A stretch of 30,527 nucleotides of DNA from Auxenochlorella pyrenoidosa (lineage: Eukaryota > Chlorophyta > Trebouxiophyceae > Chlorellales > Chlorellaceae). Below are positions 1 through 11,400 of the stretch, one piece after another. The notes beneath the pieces are model-generated. The model saw only the letters and a list, made by a program, of their open reading frames with translations, searched no databases and was not told the origin of the DNA. The DNA lies in contig KQ481983.1 in assembly GCA_001430745.1 (NCBI GenBank), positions 2,732,219-2,762,745 of the forward strand, read 5' to 3'. Both the position numbers and the translations under genes were made by a program. The number at the start of each line of letters is the position of its first letter. The first letter of the stretch is position 1.

Positions 1-735
1 CAGGCCATGAAGGCGGTGGTGGGCGAGGAGGCCTTGTCGTCGGAGGACCTGCTGTACCTGCAGTTCCTGGAGAAGTTTGAGTCGCGGTTTGTCAACCAGG
101 TGGGGGGGCCGGGAGGGGGCCTGCAGGGCAGGGGCTGCCGTCCGGGGTGTTGAGGAGCTCCAGCCTGGACACAGGGAAGGGCAGGTACAGAGGCCAGACG
201 CAGTGGGCAGGGGCCGAGGAGGCGCGCTCAAGTTGAGCAGCCTCAGCACATCCGCAGCACCACCACCACAGCCGGGCAATCCAGGGTCGACACATAGCCC
301 ACAGCGGCCAGGCCACCTTGGCTCATGGCTTGCCTCCCAACCAGCACCCCATGCCCACCTCTTCCCGGAACCCCCCAGGGCCTGTACGAGAACCGCACCA
401 TCTTCGACTCCCTGGACCTGGCCTGGACGCTGCTGCGCCTCTTCCCCCGCGAGCTGCTGCGACGCATCACCACCAAGACGCTCGACACGTGAGGGGGCGG
501 GGCATGCGGCTGCGAGGGAGGCTTGCTGCCTGGGCTGCCTGACGCAGCAGCCCCGTGCGCCTGCACCTGGGTCATGCGCAGCAGGCTGGGTGGATGCATG
601 AGTGGCTTACTTGACTAATTCCTGCATGTCAGAGCTGCACTGTGCTTGCCAGCTGCGCTGTGCCCACCCTCCTGCCCTTCTCTGTCTGCCACTTGGTCAT
701 GCAGGTACTATGACCGTGAGAAGGTGGCTGCGTGA
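1..735 (+). CDS. VHA-B: V-type H+-ATPase subunit B, C-terminal 79 residues (5' truncated by window)
   Basis: Subunit B is the non-catalytic nucleotide-binding subunit of the peripheral V1 sector, which acidifies vacuoles and endomembrane compartments. Three exons are visible: 1-99, 379-488 and 705-735. All boundaries are GT-AG and the phases agree. The frame reads [17 protein letters not shown], then LENKF-like and [17 protein letters not shown] segments, then [14 protein letters not shown] and TGA at 733-735. This order ([30 protein letters not shown]) is the conserved C-terminus of eukaryotic V-ATPase B subunits, so the identification comes from known family sequence. The 5' part, including the P-loop-like region, lies outside the window. 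The downstream neighbour SRP19 converges, with 246 bp between the stop codons. Identity is very secure; only the exact intron ends are inferred. Confidence 0.96.
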
Positions 736-867
736 CCCGATGCCCATGGCTACCTGTGGCAGCCCTCCCCTGGCTCTCTCTGCCTGCCACTCGCTTTTGG
801 AGCCCTTTGTAGCAGCCGTGCACCGCGCTATGTGTACCTCGCAGACTGTCCCTCCCTTGGCACTTCG

Positions 868-872
868 TGTAA
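868..872 (+). terminator. TGTAA polyadenylation signal of VHA-B
   Basis: TGTAA, the usual green-algal polyadenylation element, lies 133 bases after the VHA-B stop codon. The 736-981 gap holds the two convergent 3' UTRs; no matching element was seen for the minus-strand SRP19 gene within it. Confidence 0.6.
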
Positions 873-981
873 CATCTTTGAAGGTAATGTCAAAGATAAA
901 GGCAAGAGAGCAGATAGATGGGAGCAACACAACACAACAGGATGAAAAGGGGGCAATCGGGCCACGCCAGTGCGCCAGCCC

Positions 982-2379
982 CTACTTCTTCCGTCCCTTC
1001 TTCTTCTGCTGCTGCTTGGAGCCCGCGCCGGAGCTGCTTGCTGCTGCCTGCTGCTTTTCTGCTGCTGCCGCCACGGCTGCTGGCCGTCCGTTGACGCGGC
1101 CAGGGTGCCGCGGCACAAGCTCTGCAACCTTGACCAGGAGCGCTCTCCCTGCATCAAGCAGGCAACCAGCGAGAACGGGGCAGACTGGTGAATGAGCACG
1201 TCAAAGCAATAGCTGTGGATGAGCGAGGCAAAAACCATGCGAAGCATGGGGGTGTAGGAAAAAAATGCAATGTGCAGGGCCACAACTCAGAGCCACTGCC
1301 AGTGCTCAGCGCGTGAGCGGCAGGGCTGCCAGGTACAGGCCGGTGCTGCTTGCTCTGGGCTGCCCACGACTCCGCGCCGCGCCAGTGGAGTGTGAGCGGC
1401 GGCGCGGATTTGACTGGAGCCTGACAGTGCGGTGCACGCATGCGGGGAGCATGGCAGCTGCCTGCACTGGTGCATCAACAACCAGCTCGTTCACAGCACA
1501 GGTGTCCAGGCAGCAGGCCTGCTGTCCGCGGCTGGACAACGACAGCGGCGCTGCACGAGGCCGCTCCCACTCACGGCTGGGGATGTCTGGGTTGACGGGG
1601 CTGCCGTCGTCGTTGCGCAGCTTGACCCGCACGCGGCCGGGCACCATCCAGTCTCGCGAGTAGCTCTTCATCTGCAACGCCGGGTGGCGGGGATTCCGCG
1701 GGCGGGGTCCCGTGAGCCTCAGCGCTCACCTCTGACTGTGACGCTGGCGCGAATCAGGCCACTGGGACCTCTGTGTGCGACCCCTCGTATCCCGTCCACC
1801 CAGGAGAAAGCTGACAGCGCGGGCCTGCCTTCTGCACTGGCCCCGGGCTCCCTGGCAGCCCCACCTCTGCCTCCGCCTCCAGCTTGAGCCCCTTGGTCAC
1901 GCAGTCCAGGATCTCCAGCGCATTGGGGGCCTCGCAAGCTGCGCCAGGGTGGGCAGCAGGGGCGTAGGGGGTTGAGCGCTGCAAGCGCGGGCTGCTGCAG
2001 CGACGCCAGGCTCGCAGAGTTGGCAGCTTTGCACATTGCGGGCCCCTTACCAAGCTCCTTGGGGATGCGTCGCCCCTCAGCCACCGTTTTCCGATTGTCC
2101 AGATAGTTGGGGTAGATGATGACGCGCTGCAGGGAGATTAACGATAGGCGGCAAGGAGTCGGCGGCAAGCCTTGGTGGCTCCTGCCGCCACTGCACCCCC
2201 GCTGCCAGCAACGAGAAGCGGCGCGGCGGGCGCTCGCATCACCGAACTCGCACGACCTCGCGCTGCACTGCAAGCAAGCAGCAGGGCGCTTCGCGGAAGG
2301 CCGCAATCGAGTTCGCTCTCAGAAGCGCCATCCCTCTCAGAAGCTCCTCCCCGCTCACCTTGTCGTGCTCAAAGCTCAT
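982..2379 (-). CDS. SRP19: Signal recognition particle 19 kDa subunit (SRP19)
   Basis: SRP19 binds helices 6 and 8 of SRP RNA and primes it for SRP54 during assembly of the particle that targets secretory proteins to the ER. Five minus-strand exons join in phase to 144 residues, the usual family size: 2359-2379, 2051-2126, 1865-1938, 1575-1671 and 982-1148. Visible family blocks are RVIIYPNYLDNRKTVAEGRR, PNALEILDCVTKGL, the YSRDW..GRVRVKL core, and AELVPRHPGR, which is typical of plant SRP19. The tail is Ala/Gln-rich and ends in a Lys-rich cluster (KKKGRKK), as is common in eukaryotic SRP19. The start chosen is ATG at 2379, giving MSFEHDK directly before the conserved block; an in-frame upstream extension exists but has no family support. 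Identity is secure. Confidence 0.96.
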
Positions 2380-2876
2380 GGCTGCTGCTATGAAACCCCG
2401 ATCGCCCTGTCGCGCGTTCCCAACCTGCCTGCGCCCTGCAAGTGTGACACTGCTGCTGTTTGGAGACAAGACAGGAGCAAGGAGAGATTATCGAGTACAA
2501 CAGAGAGATGCCATGCACGAGATGGCAGCTGCAGGCCTTGCATGGCAGCAAGCGTCAGCTGGCGGGGTTGGCCCAGCGCAGTGAGTTCGCACCCTGGCGG
2601 CCTTGCCAAAGGCACATCCTCCTCAGCACAACCTCGAGTGAGTTGCTTCTGTGTGTGTATATAAGCACAAACGCTACACCTTGTCTAAGAAACATGAGTG
2701 CATTTGCAACTTCAAAGGTGTCCATTGTGCCCCCTAACAGGGGCGTCAACTGCAGTGTTCCATCCTGCTCCGCCGGTGCTGCTTGAGAGGCGCTCTCTGT
2801 ACATATTTAGTGTCTGCAAGTTCTTGCCTATTCTACACGCATGCGTTTCTCGGTACCTTTGGCAGCGTTGTCACGC
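2380..2876. other. Intergenic: SRP19 promoter side and 3' flank of the ankyrin gene
   Basis: About 500 bp with lower GC than the flanking exons and no credible coding frame. A TATATA element near 2657-2662, which reads on both strands, lies about 280 bp upstream of the SRP19 start. It could be its TATA box, though it is rather far from the ATG. No TGTAA element was seen on the minus strand for the ankyrin gene. Confidence 0.4.
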
Positions 2877-4190
2877 TCACTCTGCCACGCCCGCGTCCAC
2901 CTGCCCGACCGCCTGCGCCGGGCGCAGCAGGGGCAGGACCGCCACATGCCCCCCCTCCTCCGCCAGCTCCAGCGCCGTCTTGCCCTCTGCCGTGAGCAGG
3001 CCCAGGTCTGCGCCGTGCGAACTCAGCACGCGGCAGGCGCTGAAGTGGCCCGCCGCAGCCGCAGCGTGCAGGGCGGTGCGCCCCCCGCGGTCCCTGCTGT
3101 CCAGGCTGGCCCTGCTGCGGTGCAGCAGCTGGGACATGAGCTTGTGCTGGTTCTGGCGGGCGAGGGCCATGAGCGGGGTGTCCCCTGCATCATCGGAGCC
3201 GTCGGCGTCTGCATGGGGAGGGGCAGGGAGCAGAAGTTGCAACACTAGCTCTCACAATCCTCAGCCTGCTGCACTTCCAGTCCCACCCCCATGGCTCATC
3301 AGTTGAGTCTGCCCTGCACCTCGCAGCACATGCAGCAATGCACAGTCGGAGCATCCTTCTCTCCTCAAATTGGTACGCCCAGCCGCCCCCGCACCCGCGC
3401 CCGCATGCAGCAGCGCCTGCAGCGCCACGCCGTCACCCGCCCGAGCCGCCAGCAGCACCGCGGTGGCGCCGCTTGAGTCCCGCGCACCCAGATCCACCCT
3501 GCCGGCCGCCGCATACGCCAGCAGGTCTCCCACCGCCAGGGCGCGCCGCGCCTCTGCCAGGAGCATGAGCGGGGTGCGGCCGGTGGCCGGGTCCCGCGCA
3601 TTCAGGTCCAGCCCCGGCAGCGCCAGCACCTGGCGCAGCTGCTTGCGGCTGGCAGACGCGGCCTGCAAGGGGGGTGGCAGTCCCAGGGTTTGTGGGGCTG
3701 TGCTGTACGGCATGGGCCGAGAGCTGGCAGAGTGGGCATCGTGCGTAACGAGGTAGGATGTCACCCTGCTCCAGGAAAAGTAGCTTCAGCCAGGTCAGGC
3801 CCACCTGGCACAGGCTGCCAGCCCTACTGAGCCCCCGCACCGGACGCCGGCCCCCACCCCACCACCGCCACCACCACCCCACCCACACCTGCGCCAGCAG
3901 CAGGTGCTGCCCTCCGTGCGCAGCGTTAATGTCGACCAGCGACTTGGCCCCCCGTTCGGCCAGCAGTTCGTACGCCTTGGTGGCCACAGCGCCCGCCCGG
4001 GTAGCCGCCTCTGACCGCAGCGCAGGCGGCGCGCCAGCCAGCGTCAGGTGCGCCAGCAGCTCCTCTGCAAAGCGCCGGTTTTTGGCCGCCAGGGCCACGC
4101 CCACCGCGTCGCGCCCCTCGGCGTCCCGCCTGCCCAGGTCCAGCCCGGGCTGCACCTGGGGGCGCTTTCCTGTCTGAGGCTGCTGACGGG

Positions 4191-4273
<83 letters not shown>

Positions 4274-7200
4274 GGGGAATCCTGCTGCGGCTGTGGCTGC
4301 GACGGGTGCTGCCCTGCTGCTGACTGCGGCTGCATGGCACCTGGCGTTGGGGGTGCACCACCGGCAACCGCAGCAGCGCCCTCTGCCGCCTCCTCTGCCG
4401 CCGCGGTGCGCTCTGCATGCCAGCGCAGCAGCTGCTGCGCGGCCTCCAGCAGGGCGGGGCGGGCCGCCAGGAGCATGAGCACGGTGGTGCCTCGAGGGTC
4501 GGCCTGGTTTGGGTCGGCGCCGCGGGCCAGCAGGCGCGCCATGGGCCGCCACCCCAGGTGCGCTGCCGCCAGCAGGGGGAAGGAGCCGTCTGCGGGGTCC
4601 ACGCTGGCCACGCTGAGCCCCGCTGCCAGCAGGGCATCCAGCAGGGCCTCGCTGCCCGCCGCTGCGTGCGCCAGGCTGGCCGGCGTGGCCAGCTGGCGCA
4701 GCTGCAGGACAGCGTTGGCGGCCGCGTCGCCAACGCCGTTGCAGACGGCTCCGCCGGCAGCGGCTGGCCCTCTGCTGGCGCTTCCTGTGCTTCCCGTGCC
4801 TGGGTGGCCGCCTGCCTGCGCCCCCAGCAGCGCCAGGAGCAGGAGGCGGTAGCGCTGCCGCTCCTCCTGCAGGGCCGCCAGGCTGGTGGGCTTGCTGCGG
4901 TGCCCCAGCCCCGAGCTGAACCCCAGCTGCCAGGCCCTGCAGGCATTCGCCAGCTGCAGGCACGGCGAGCCGGGCACCGCCTCTGGGATGCCTGCCGCTG
5001 ATGCTGGCGCCGCCGCTGCTGCCGGTGCGCCGACCTGCCCCTGCTCCCCTTTGCCAGGGCCCTCTGCTGCCGGGGGCGGCACCTGCACCTCGCCGCCGCG
5101 CTCCAGCAGGAGGCGCAGCACCTCCAGGTGGCCTTGGCGCAGGGCCAGGGCGGCGGGCATCTCCTGCCGGGCGTTGGCCTTGGTGGGGGAGGCCCCTGCC
5201 TGCAGCAGGCAGTCCACCACCGTCAGGTGCCCGCCAGCTGTGCGAGGGGGGGGCAAGAGGGGACTGAGGCGGCAGTCAGCCAGCAAGCAGCACAGTGGCA
5301 GTCAGGAAAGGGCAGCCTGGCGCTGGCGCAAGGGGAAGAGGGGCAAGCATGCCCAGGCACAACAACCGGCATGCGCTCAGTGCCATCGACCATTGCCGCG
5401 CCCGCCGTCGACGCGTCAACGCCAGCAGGTCCCCACCGCCCCCTCACCCGCGGCCAGCATGAGCGGCGTGCACTGCGCCACGCCCGTCCACACGCTGCGG
5501 TCGTGGTCGGGGGGCGCCCCCAGCTGCAGCAGGCGCTGCACCACCGCCAGGTGGCCGTGATCCGCAGCGGCGGCCAGCGGGTGGAGAATGGTGCGGCGGC
5601 GCAGCACGCCCAGCATGGCGGCCGACCCGCCTGCAAAGGCAGGGCACGGGACCTTGCATGGGGCGTCGCTGCGCGTGAGGCGGTGGCACCAGCAGGCACG
5701 CTTGTGCCATGCGCGAGGCAAGCCGGCAGCGTCCGTTTGCTGTCACAGCCAGAACAAGACAACATGGCTGGGAGCACCAAGCGTTGATAGCCTCACACAG
5801 AGAACAGGAAAGGATGGTGAAGGGCTCACCCTGCAGGCCGGCGGCCAGCGGCGGGTACAGCAGCTCCACCGCAGCCAGCCGGCCACGCTGCGCCGCCAGC
5901 GCCACCGCCCTCAGGGCGGGGTGGTCCTGCCCAACGTGCCCGCCGCCGCCGCCGCCTACGCTGCCTGGCCTGCGGTGCGCGCCGCGGGGTGCGCAGCCGC
6001 CCGCTGCCACCAGGTGCGCCAGCATGGCCTGGCTGCCGCCCAGCACGGCGGCACTCAGCGCGCTGCAGTTGGGAGCACAAACAAAGGGAGGAAGAGGGCG
6101 GCCTCAGGTGGTGGACTACCGCGGGCCGCAGCGGCATAGCAATGCGCCGCACAATGCAAGCCTCGCTCCTCGTGAGCACCGCCCAGCTGCCCACACCCCG
6201 CCAGCGCACCTGGTCCAGTCGGCGCCGCCCGAGCCGGGGGAGACGCACTTTTGATGGATGTCTGCCCCGGCAGCCAGCAGGCAGTCCACCAGGGAGGTGC
6301 TGCCGGTCTGCACCGCTGCCACCAGCGGCGTGAGGGCCACCGGGGCTTGCCCCTCTGCCAGCTGCACCGTGCACTGCTGGTTTGGGTCCGCACCCAGCGA
6401 CAGCAGCTGCTGCACCAGCTCCCGGCTGCCTGCTACCACCGCAAGGACCAGCGGGGTTGGGTGTGCTGCTGCTGCGGCTGCTCCGCTGCTCGTTGCGCTG
6501 CCCGTACCGCTGCCAGGCTCCAGCCTCTTGCGCTTTGAGGTGCAGCTGCCGCCTGCTGCTGAACTTGCTGCAGCGGCGCTACCGCCATTAGCTGGCAGGC
6601 CCGCGGCGGCAGCGGCTGCTGCCCAGGGAGGCGGGTCGGGCTGCGCCCCTGCATCCAGCAGCTGCTTGGCTGCTTCCAGGTGCCCGCCAGACAGTGCAGC
6701 CACAAGCGGGCACAGCCCATCTGCCTGCCGAGTGAAGGAAGGGTCGGCACCCAGCTCAAGCAGGCCTGACACCACGGCGGGCAGGCCGCAGGCTTCTATC
6801 GCAGCTGCTGCCGCGGTTGCATGGCCTTCCAAGCTTGCCGGCTCTGCTGCTGTGAGGCCACGGCATGGGGCCCCAAGAGCTGCTAGCAAAGCCTCGCTGG
6901 CCGCTTCTTGCAGAGTGGCGCTATCGGCCGTGTGCTCTGCGAGGCCGTGCTGCAGCGGGCTAGTGCCATGCGCAAGGGCACGCAGCAGGTAAACCACTGC
7001 AAAGGGGGCAAGTGGAGGTTTCAACATGATGGCAGCGACAGGAAGTATCGGCGGCGGGCAGGGGCGGTGGCAGCGGCGGCGGCACGCGGGGCGGGGCCGC
7101 ACCAGATGTGTCGGCGGCGATTTCTTGCGACTCATCACTTGACTCCACAGCATCTGAGGAGACTTGGGGCGGTGCTGGCTGCGCAGGCTGATCGGTCTGA

Positions 7201-7304
7201 AGTGTAGCGGCGGCGTCCCTGGCTTCCCTGCGCCGAGACTTCGCTACGGCTGCAGCCTGCCGCTGATCATTGAGCAGCCAAAAGAATCCGTCCGCCTCCG
7301 CCAT
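2877..7304 (-). CDS. Large ankyrin-repeat protein with polyglutamine tract, 1110 residues
   Basis: Seven exons, all with GT-AG boundaries and matching phases: 7103-7304, 6249-6996, 5830-6062, 5448-5630, 3889-5237, 3377-3662 and 2877-3208. The start is MAEADGFFWLL in a good Kozak context. Many ankyrin units are readable, for example GHLEVLRLLLERGGEV, GHLTVVDCLLQAGASP, GHLAVVQRLLQLGAPP, LVQQLLSLGADPNQ and RTALHAAAAAGHFSA, in both the N- and C-terminal thirds. A basic cluster KRKR at about residues 222-225 could be a nuclear signal. Residues 778-804 are 27 consecutive Gln, all CAG. Ankyrin repeats mediate protein binding; no catalytic domain was recognised, so partner and location are unknown. 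The exon 1/2 junction is the least certain. It is divergent from the hexose transporter gene. Confidence 0.88.
4192..4272 (-). repeat. Uninterrupted (CAG)27 microsatellite in the ankyrin gene
   Basis: Twenty-seven perfect CTG units on the plus strand read as CAG on the coding strand and encode 27 consecutive Gln in exon 5. There is not a single CAA or other interruption. The coding frame downstream (ARQQPQTGK) remains open. Confidence 0.97.
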
Positions 7305-8474
7305 GGCTGAGCCCTAACTATGCTGGCTCGCCCGCAGGGGCCCTGCTGGAGCGCCTCAGAGCCCTCAGAAGCAAGCAGCAGGAGAGGTGGAAGCTTCGCC
7401 AATGGCACTGCGGCTCCTCAACCCCTTTGCTCAGAGGATGCTGACGGTGCCCGCTGCTGCGCCACGCCCGCCTTCCACCGACCGAGAAACCCTGCAGGCA
7501 GACATCAGGCAGACAGAAGCGAGTCCTTTCCTGCTACGAGCTTTTCAACGTATGCCTGCTCGCAACTGCTATCCATAACAGCATCTGCAAACAAGATTGG
7601 GCGAACGTGACGGTAACCAGCTGTTGCAATCAGGGGGGCGCTGCTCACACAGGGCAATAAGGACGGAACAAGGCAAGTACGAAGTGTAGCGTGTGACGAG
7701 TGATGCTGCCAGCAGGCAGCCGGGTGAGTCACCAGCCATTGCTGTTGGGGACATGCTTTCGCCTCCGGCAGTCTCCTCAGCAGCAACCACCGGTCCAGGG
7801 TACCCCTGTCTCTGCAGCAGCCACACCAGCTGGTCCTGCTTTTGAATGGGAACTTTCAGCAGCCTTTATTTGAGACGAGTTCTTGGTGGATTGCAGCGCC
7901 AAAGATGAGCCGCGGGGGATGCTCAAGTGAAATCCTCCAAGCAGCAGCACACCCAAATTTGGATGCTGCTGTTGTCTTACGCCTGGCACTAGGCCTAAGA
8001 CACCTCGCCAGTTGGCGGCACTGGGGCACGGTGCAGCCCAGTTATTCATGAAGCCTGTATCCTGTGTTTTCAATATTACCAACGATCTGGCTGTTCACGT
8101 ATCCATGTGGCCAGATATAGGTCAACGTGCTGGGGTGAAGGTGACGGAAGGTGGCGCTGCGCTGGGACCTTCGCCGCCGGTAGACAGATGGCGCGGACCC
8201 GCGCGGGCCCTTCATTCCTTTAAAACCCCCGCCTGCTGCAAAGATGAGGCATCCAGTGCTGCAATACAGTTGCCCCGCCTCGGGCCCAGCCTGGCTTGGT
8301 TCAAACCCTCTCCGCCCGGTGCATCGAGCCGGCCGCAAGCTTGTTTACACTCACACACACAGATCGGCAGCGCCGCAAGGTCAACGGAGCTTTGCCCGGG
8401 CCGCCGACTGCCACCGCCACTGCCGCCTCTCACAGCCTCCTGGGGCAGAACCCTAACCGTGAAGCAAAGCACAC
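7305..8474. other. Intergenic between divergent ankyrin and hexose-transporter genes
   Basis: A 1.17 kb divergent intergenic region that must hold both promoters. No coding frame with the high third-position GC of the neighbours was seen. A TTTAAAA stretch around 8219-8225 lies about 250 bp before the transporter ATG and is a weak TATA candidate. No other element is recognised. Confidence 0.4.
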
Positions 8475-11400
8475 ATGGGAGGTGGCCTGGTTCCAGCTGC
8501 CGCCGCTGGGCGAGCGGCTGAGTACAAAGGACGAGTCACCTGGTGCGTGCCGGGCTCCTGCCGAGTTCGCCTGGGCCTTCAGCTGGGCAACAGCGCTGGG
8601 GTGCATTTGACTTTGACGGCCAACGCCCAACTGAACCCAGCCTCCTGTGCCGTTGTCCCTGCCCTGCCGCAGGTACGTGCTCATCACGGCAGTGATTGCC
8701 AGCAGCGGCGGCCTGCTGTTTGGGTATGACCTGGTGAGCTGCTGGCAGCAAGTGCCTGCTCCAGCCTGGGAGCCGGCTGTTGAAGCCTGGCCCTTTGCTT
8801 GCAGGTAGGCGCGCCCTCTGCCCAGCTGTGCGCCCGGTGGCAGCCTGCGCTTCTGGCTCACCAGGCCCATGCCATTTGGCGAACATGCAGGGCGTCACTG
8901 GCGGTGTGGAGGCGTCTCCCACATTCCTTGCGCTCTTCTTCCCAGGTGCATGGGGGTACTGGCAGCTGCCTGCTGCCACACTGCAGCCAGCGTTGCCGCC
9001 TTCCTGGCAGGACAAACAACACCCGCGTGCCCATCGCTGCTCTTCAGCTCAATCGCCCTGCCACCTTGCGCCCGTTACACTCGCAGGCGTGGCTGCCAGC
9101 AAGCGGGAGTACAAGCACAGCAGCGATGCTCGCAACCCCTGTGCGTGCTGTGGGATCCCAAAGGGGAGCGGGGATCAATGGAGGGGTGCAGCCCGGCAGC
9201 TCAAGCGCGCACTCTGCTGTCTCACCCACCAATTCCCCTGCGCCAGCCCTTGACACCCCCCACCTCAACTTCAAGCGCTGCCCTGCAAAGCCTCCCACTC
9301 GTCAGTCCTGCGCCCACCCCGACCGCCTCCCCTTGCCCCGGCCGCAGACTGCGAGTACGACAGCCCCACCCTGTCGCTCTTCACCTCCTCCCTCTTCCTG
9401 GCCGCCATGGCTGCGTCGCTGCCGGCATCGTACGTCACGCGCCGCCTGGGGCGCAAGGCGTCCATGGTGGTTGGCGGCCTGTGGTGAGGTCCCCAGGGGC
9501 GCCACAGGGGGGGACAGGTGTTGGCGAGGACGCTCGCATGCAGGGGAGGGAAATAGCAGGCATGCCTGTCGCTCTTTGCCTGCTGTGCAGCCCTTGGACT
9601 GCTTGTCGAAAGGATGTCCTGGGGTCAGCCCCTGCATATGGCTGTGCTGCCCTCGGCATCACCACGATGCCTCCCGTCCCTGGCCCCCCCCCCCTGCCAG
9701 GTACTTGCTGGGCGGTGCGCTGAGCGCAGGCGCGCAGAACCTGGGCATGCTGGTTGCGGGCAGGCTCTTCCTGGGTGAGCGGCTGCGTGGCAGCAGGATT
9801 GTGTGGGCAAGAGCATTCGGCTGAGCCGCACGTGTGGGGGGCTCGTGGCTGGAGGGGCTGCTGCTGTCCTGCAGTTCACACCCCACCCTTGGCCCTGCTG
9901 CATCGCCTGCGCCTCAACCCAGGTTTTGGCGTCGGGTTTGCCAACGCGTCGGTCCCAATCTATCTGTCGGAGATGGTGGGTGGCTGGGTGGGTCGATGTG
10001 GGCCGGGCGGCGCTGGGCACCGGAGGGGGTGGTGTCCTGCAGCCGGCTGCGGTGTGTTGGCCGGAGCGCGCAGAGCAGGAGGTGCGTGGCATGCCGGCGC
10101 TCGGAGCCTGCGCCCGCCGCTTCACTGGCTGCCCACAAGATGCACGCATAGCAGTATGATCGTGGCATCCCCCCGCCCCCGCAGGCGCCCTTCCACGCGC
10201 GCGGCGCCCTCAACATCCTCTTCCAGCTGGCCACCACCACCGGCGTGTTGGCCGCCCAGCTGGTCAACTACGGGCTGCGCGACCACAGCTGGGGCTGGCG
10301 CCTGAGCCTGGGCCTGGCGTGCGCGCCCGCCGCCCTGCTGGCGCTGGGCGGCGCGCTGCTGCCCGACTCCCCCGCCGGCCTCATGGAGCGGGGCCGCGTG
10401 GGCGAGGCGCATCGCGTGCTGCAGCGCATCCGCGGCACCGAGGATATGGGGGCCGAGCTCGCCGACCTCGGGGACGCGGCCGCTGCTGCCGCCTCGGTGA
10501 CGCAGGCGCGGGCATTCCGCAACATCCTGACGCGCCGCGAGTTCTCGCCGCAGCTGGCGCTGGGCGTGCTCATCCCCACCTTCCAGCAGGCACGCAACTC
10601 AGGGCATGGGTTGCTCTGGAGCCTGCTGTGTCGGAAGCGATGGCGGGGTGCTGTGGACGCCATGCAGGGGATGTGCGAGGACCTCATCCCACCCGACTCG
10701 TCGTCATGCGCCCGCTCCCTGGGTCTGTGCGTGCATGAGCAGGCAGGCGCGCCTGGAGCAGGACCTCTCAGAACCCCCCTCTGTTGCCAACAATCACCTG
10801 CCCCTGCAGTGGACGGGCCTGAACGCTATCGTCTTCTTCGTCCCCCAGCTCTTTGCGGCGCTGGGCTCGGCCGACGATGTGAGCAGGAGCTGGATGCAGG
10901 GTGGGCAGCAGGCGTTGGCGCAGGCTGCAGGAGCAGAACAGACAACGAGTCGGTGGTGGATTTGTGGCATGGCCTTTGCTGGGCAGCGATTGATACCAGT
11001 TCGAAGGCTCATGCAGAGCCTCCCTCTCTCAGCTGCGCACTCAGGCCGCTGCTCGCCCACCCGCCCCGCCCCCGCCCTGGCTGCCAGGCGGCCCTGCTCA
11101 ACGCCGTGGTGATTGGCGGCGCCAACGTGGGGGGCACCCTGGTGTCCATCCTGCTGGCCGACCGCGTGGGGCGGCGCGCGCTGCTGCTGCAGGCGGGGCT
11201 GCAGATGGCGGGCGCGCTGGCGGGGGTGGCGGCGCTGGTGGGCGTCTCGCTGGGCCAGCACCCGGCCTCCGCCCTGCCCAAGGGCACCGTGGGGGCCACC
11301 CTGGCGCTCGTCTGCGTGTTTGTGCTGGGTGGGTGCGGGGGCGGGGACAAGGACGGAGGATGGAGGTTCGGGGGGACCTCAGGCGTGGTTGCATGCACCC

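Noticed and set aside
4048..4323. Plus-strand frame with a poly-Leu tract resembling a signal peptide
   Set aside because: Caused only by the CTG reading of the microsatellite on the non-coding strand.
3926..4963. Long minus-strand frame with a poly-Ala tract
   Set aside because: It is a shadow of ankyrin exon 5: the CAG repeat reads as GCA in this frame. The ankyrin frame carries the domain signal and fits the splice phases.
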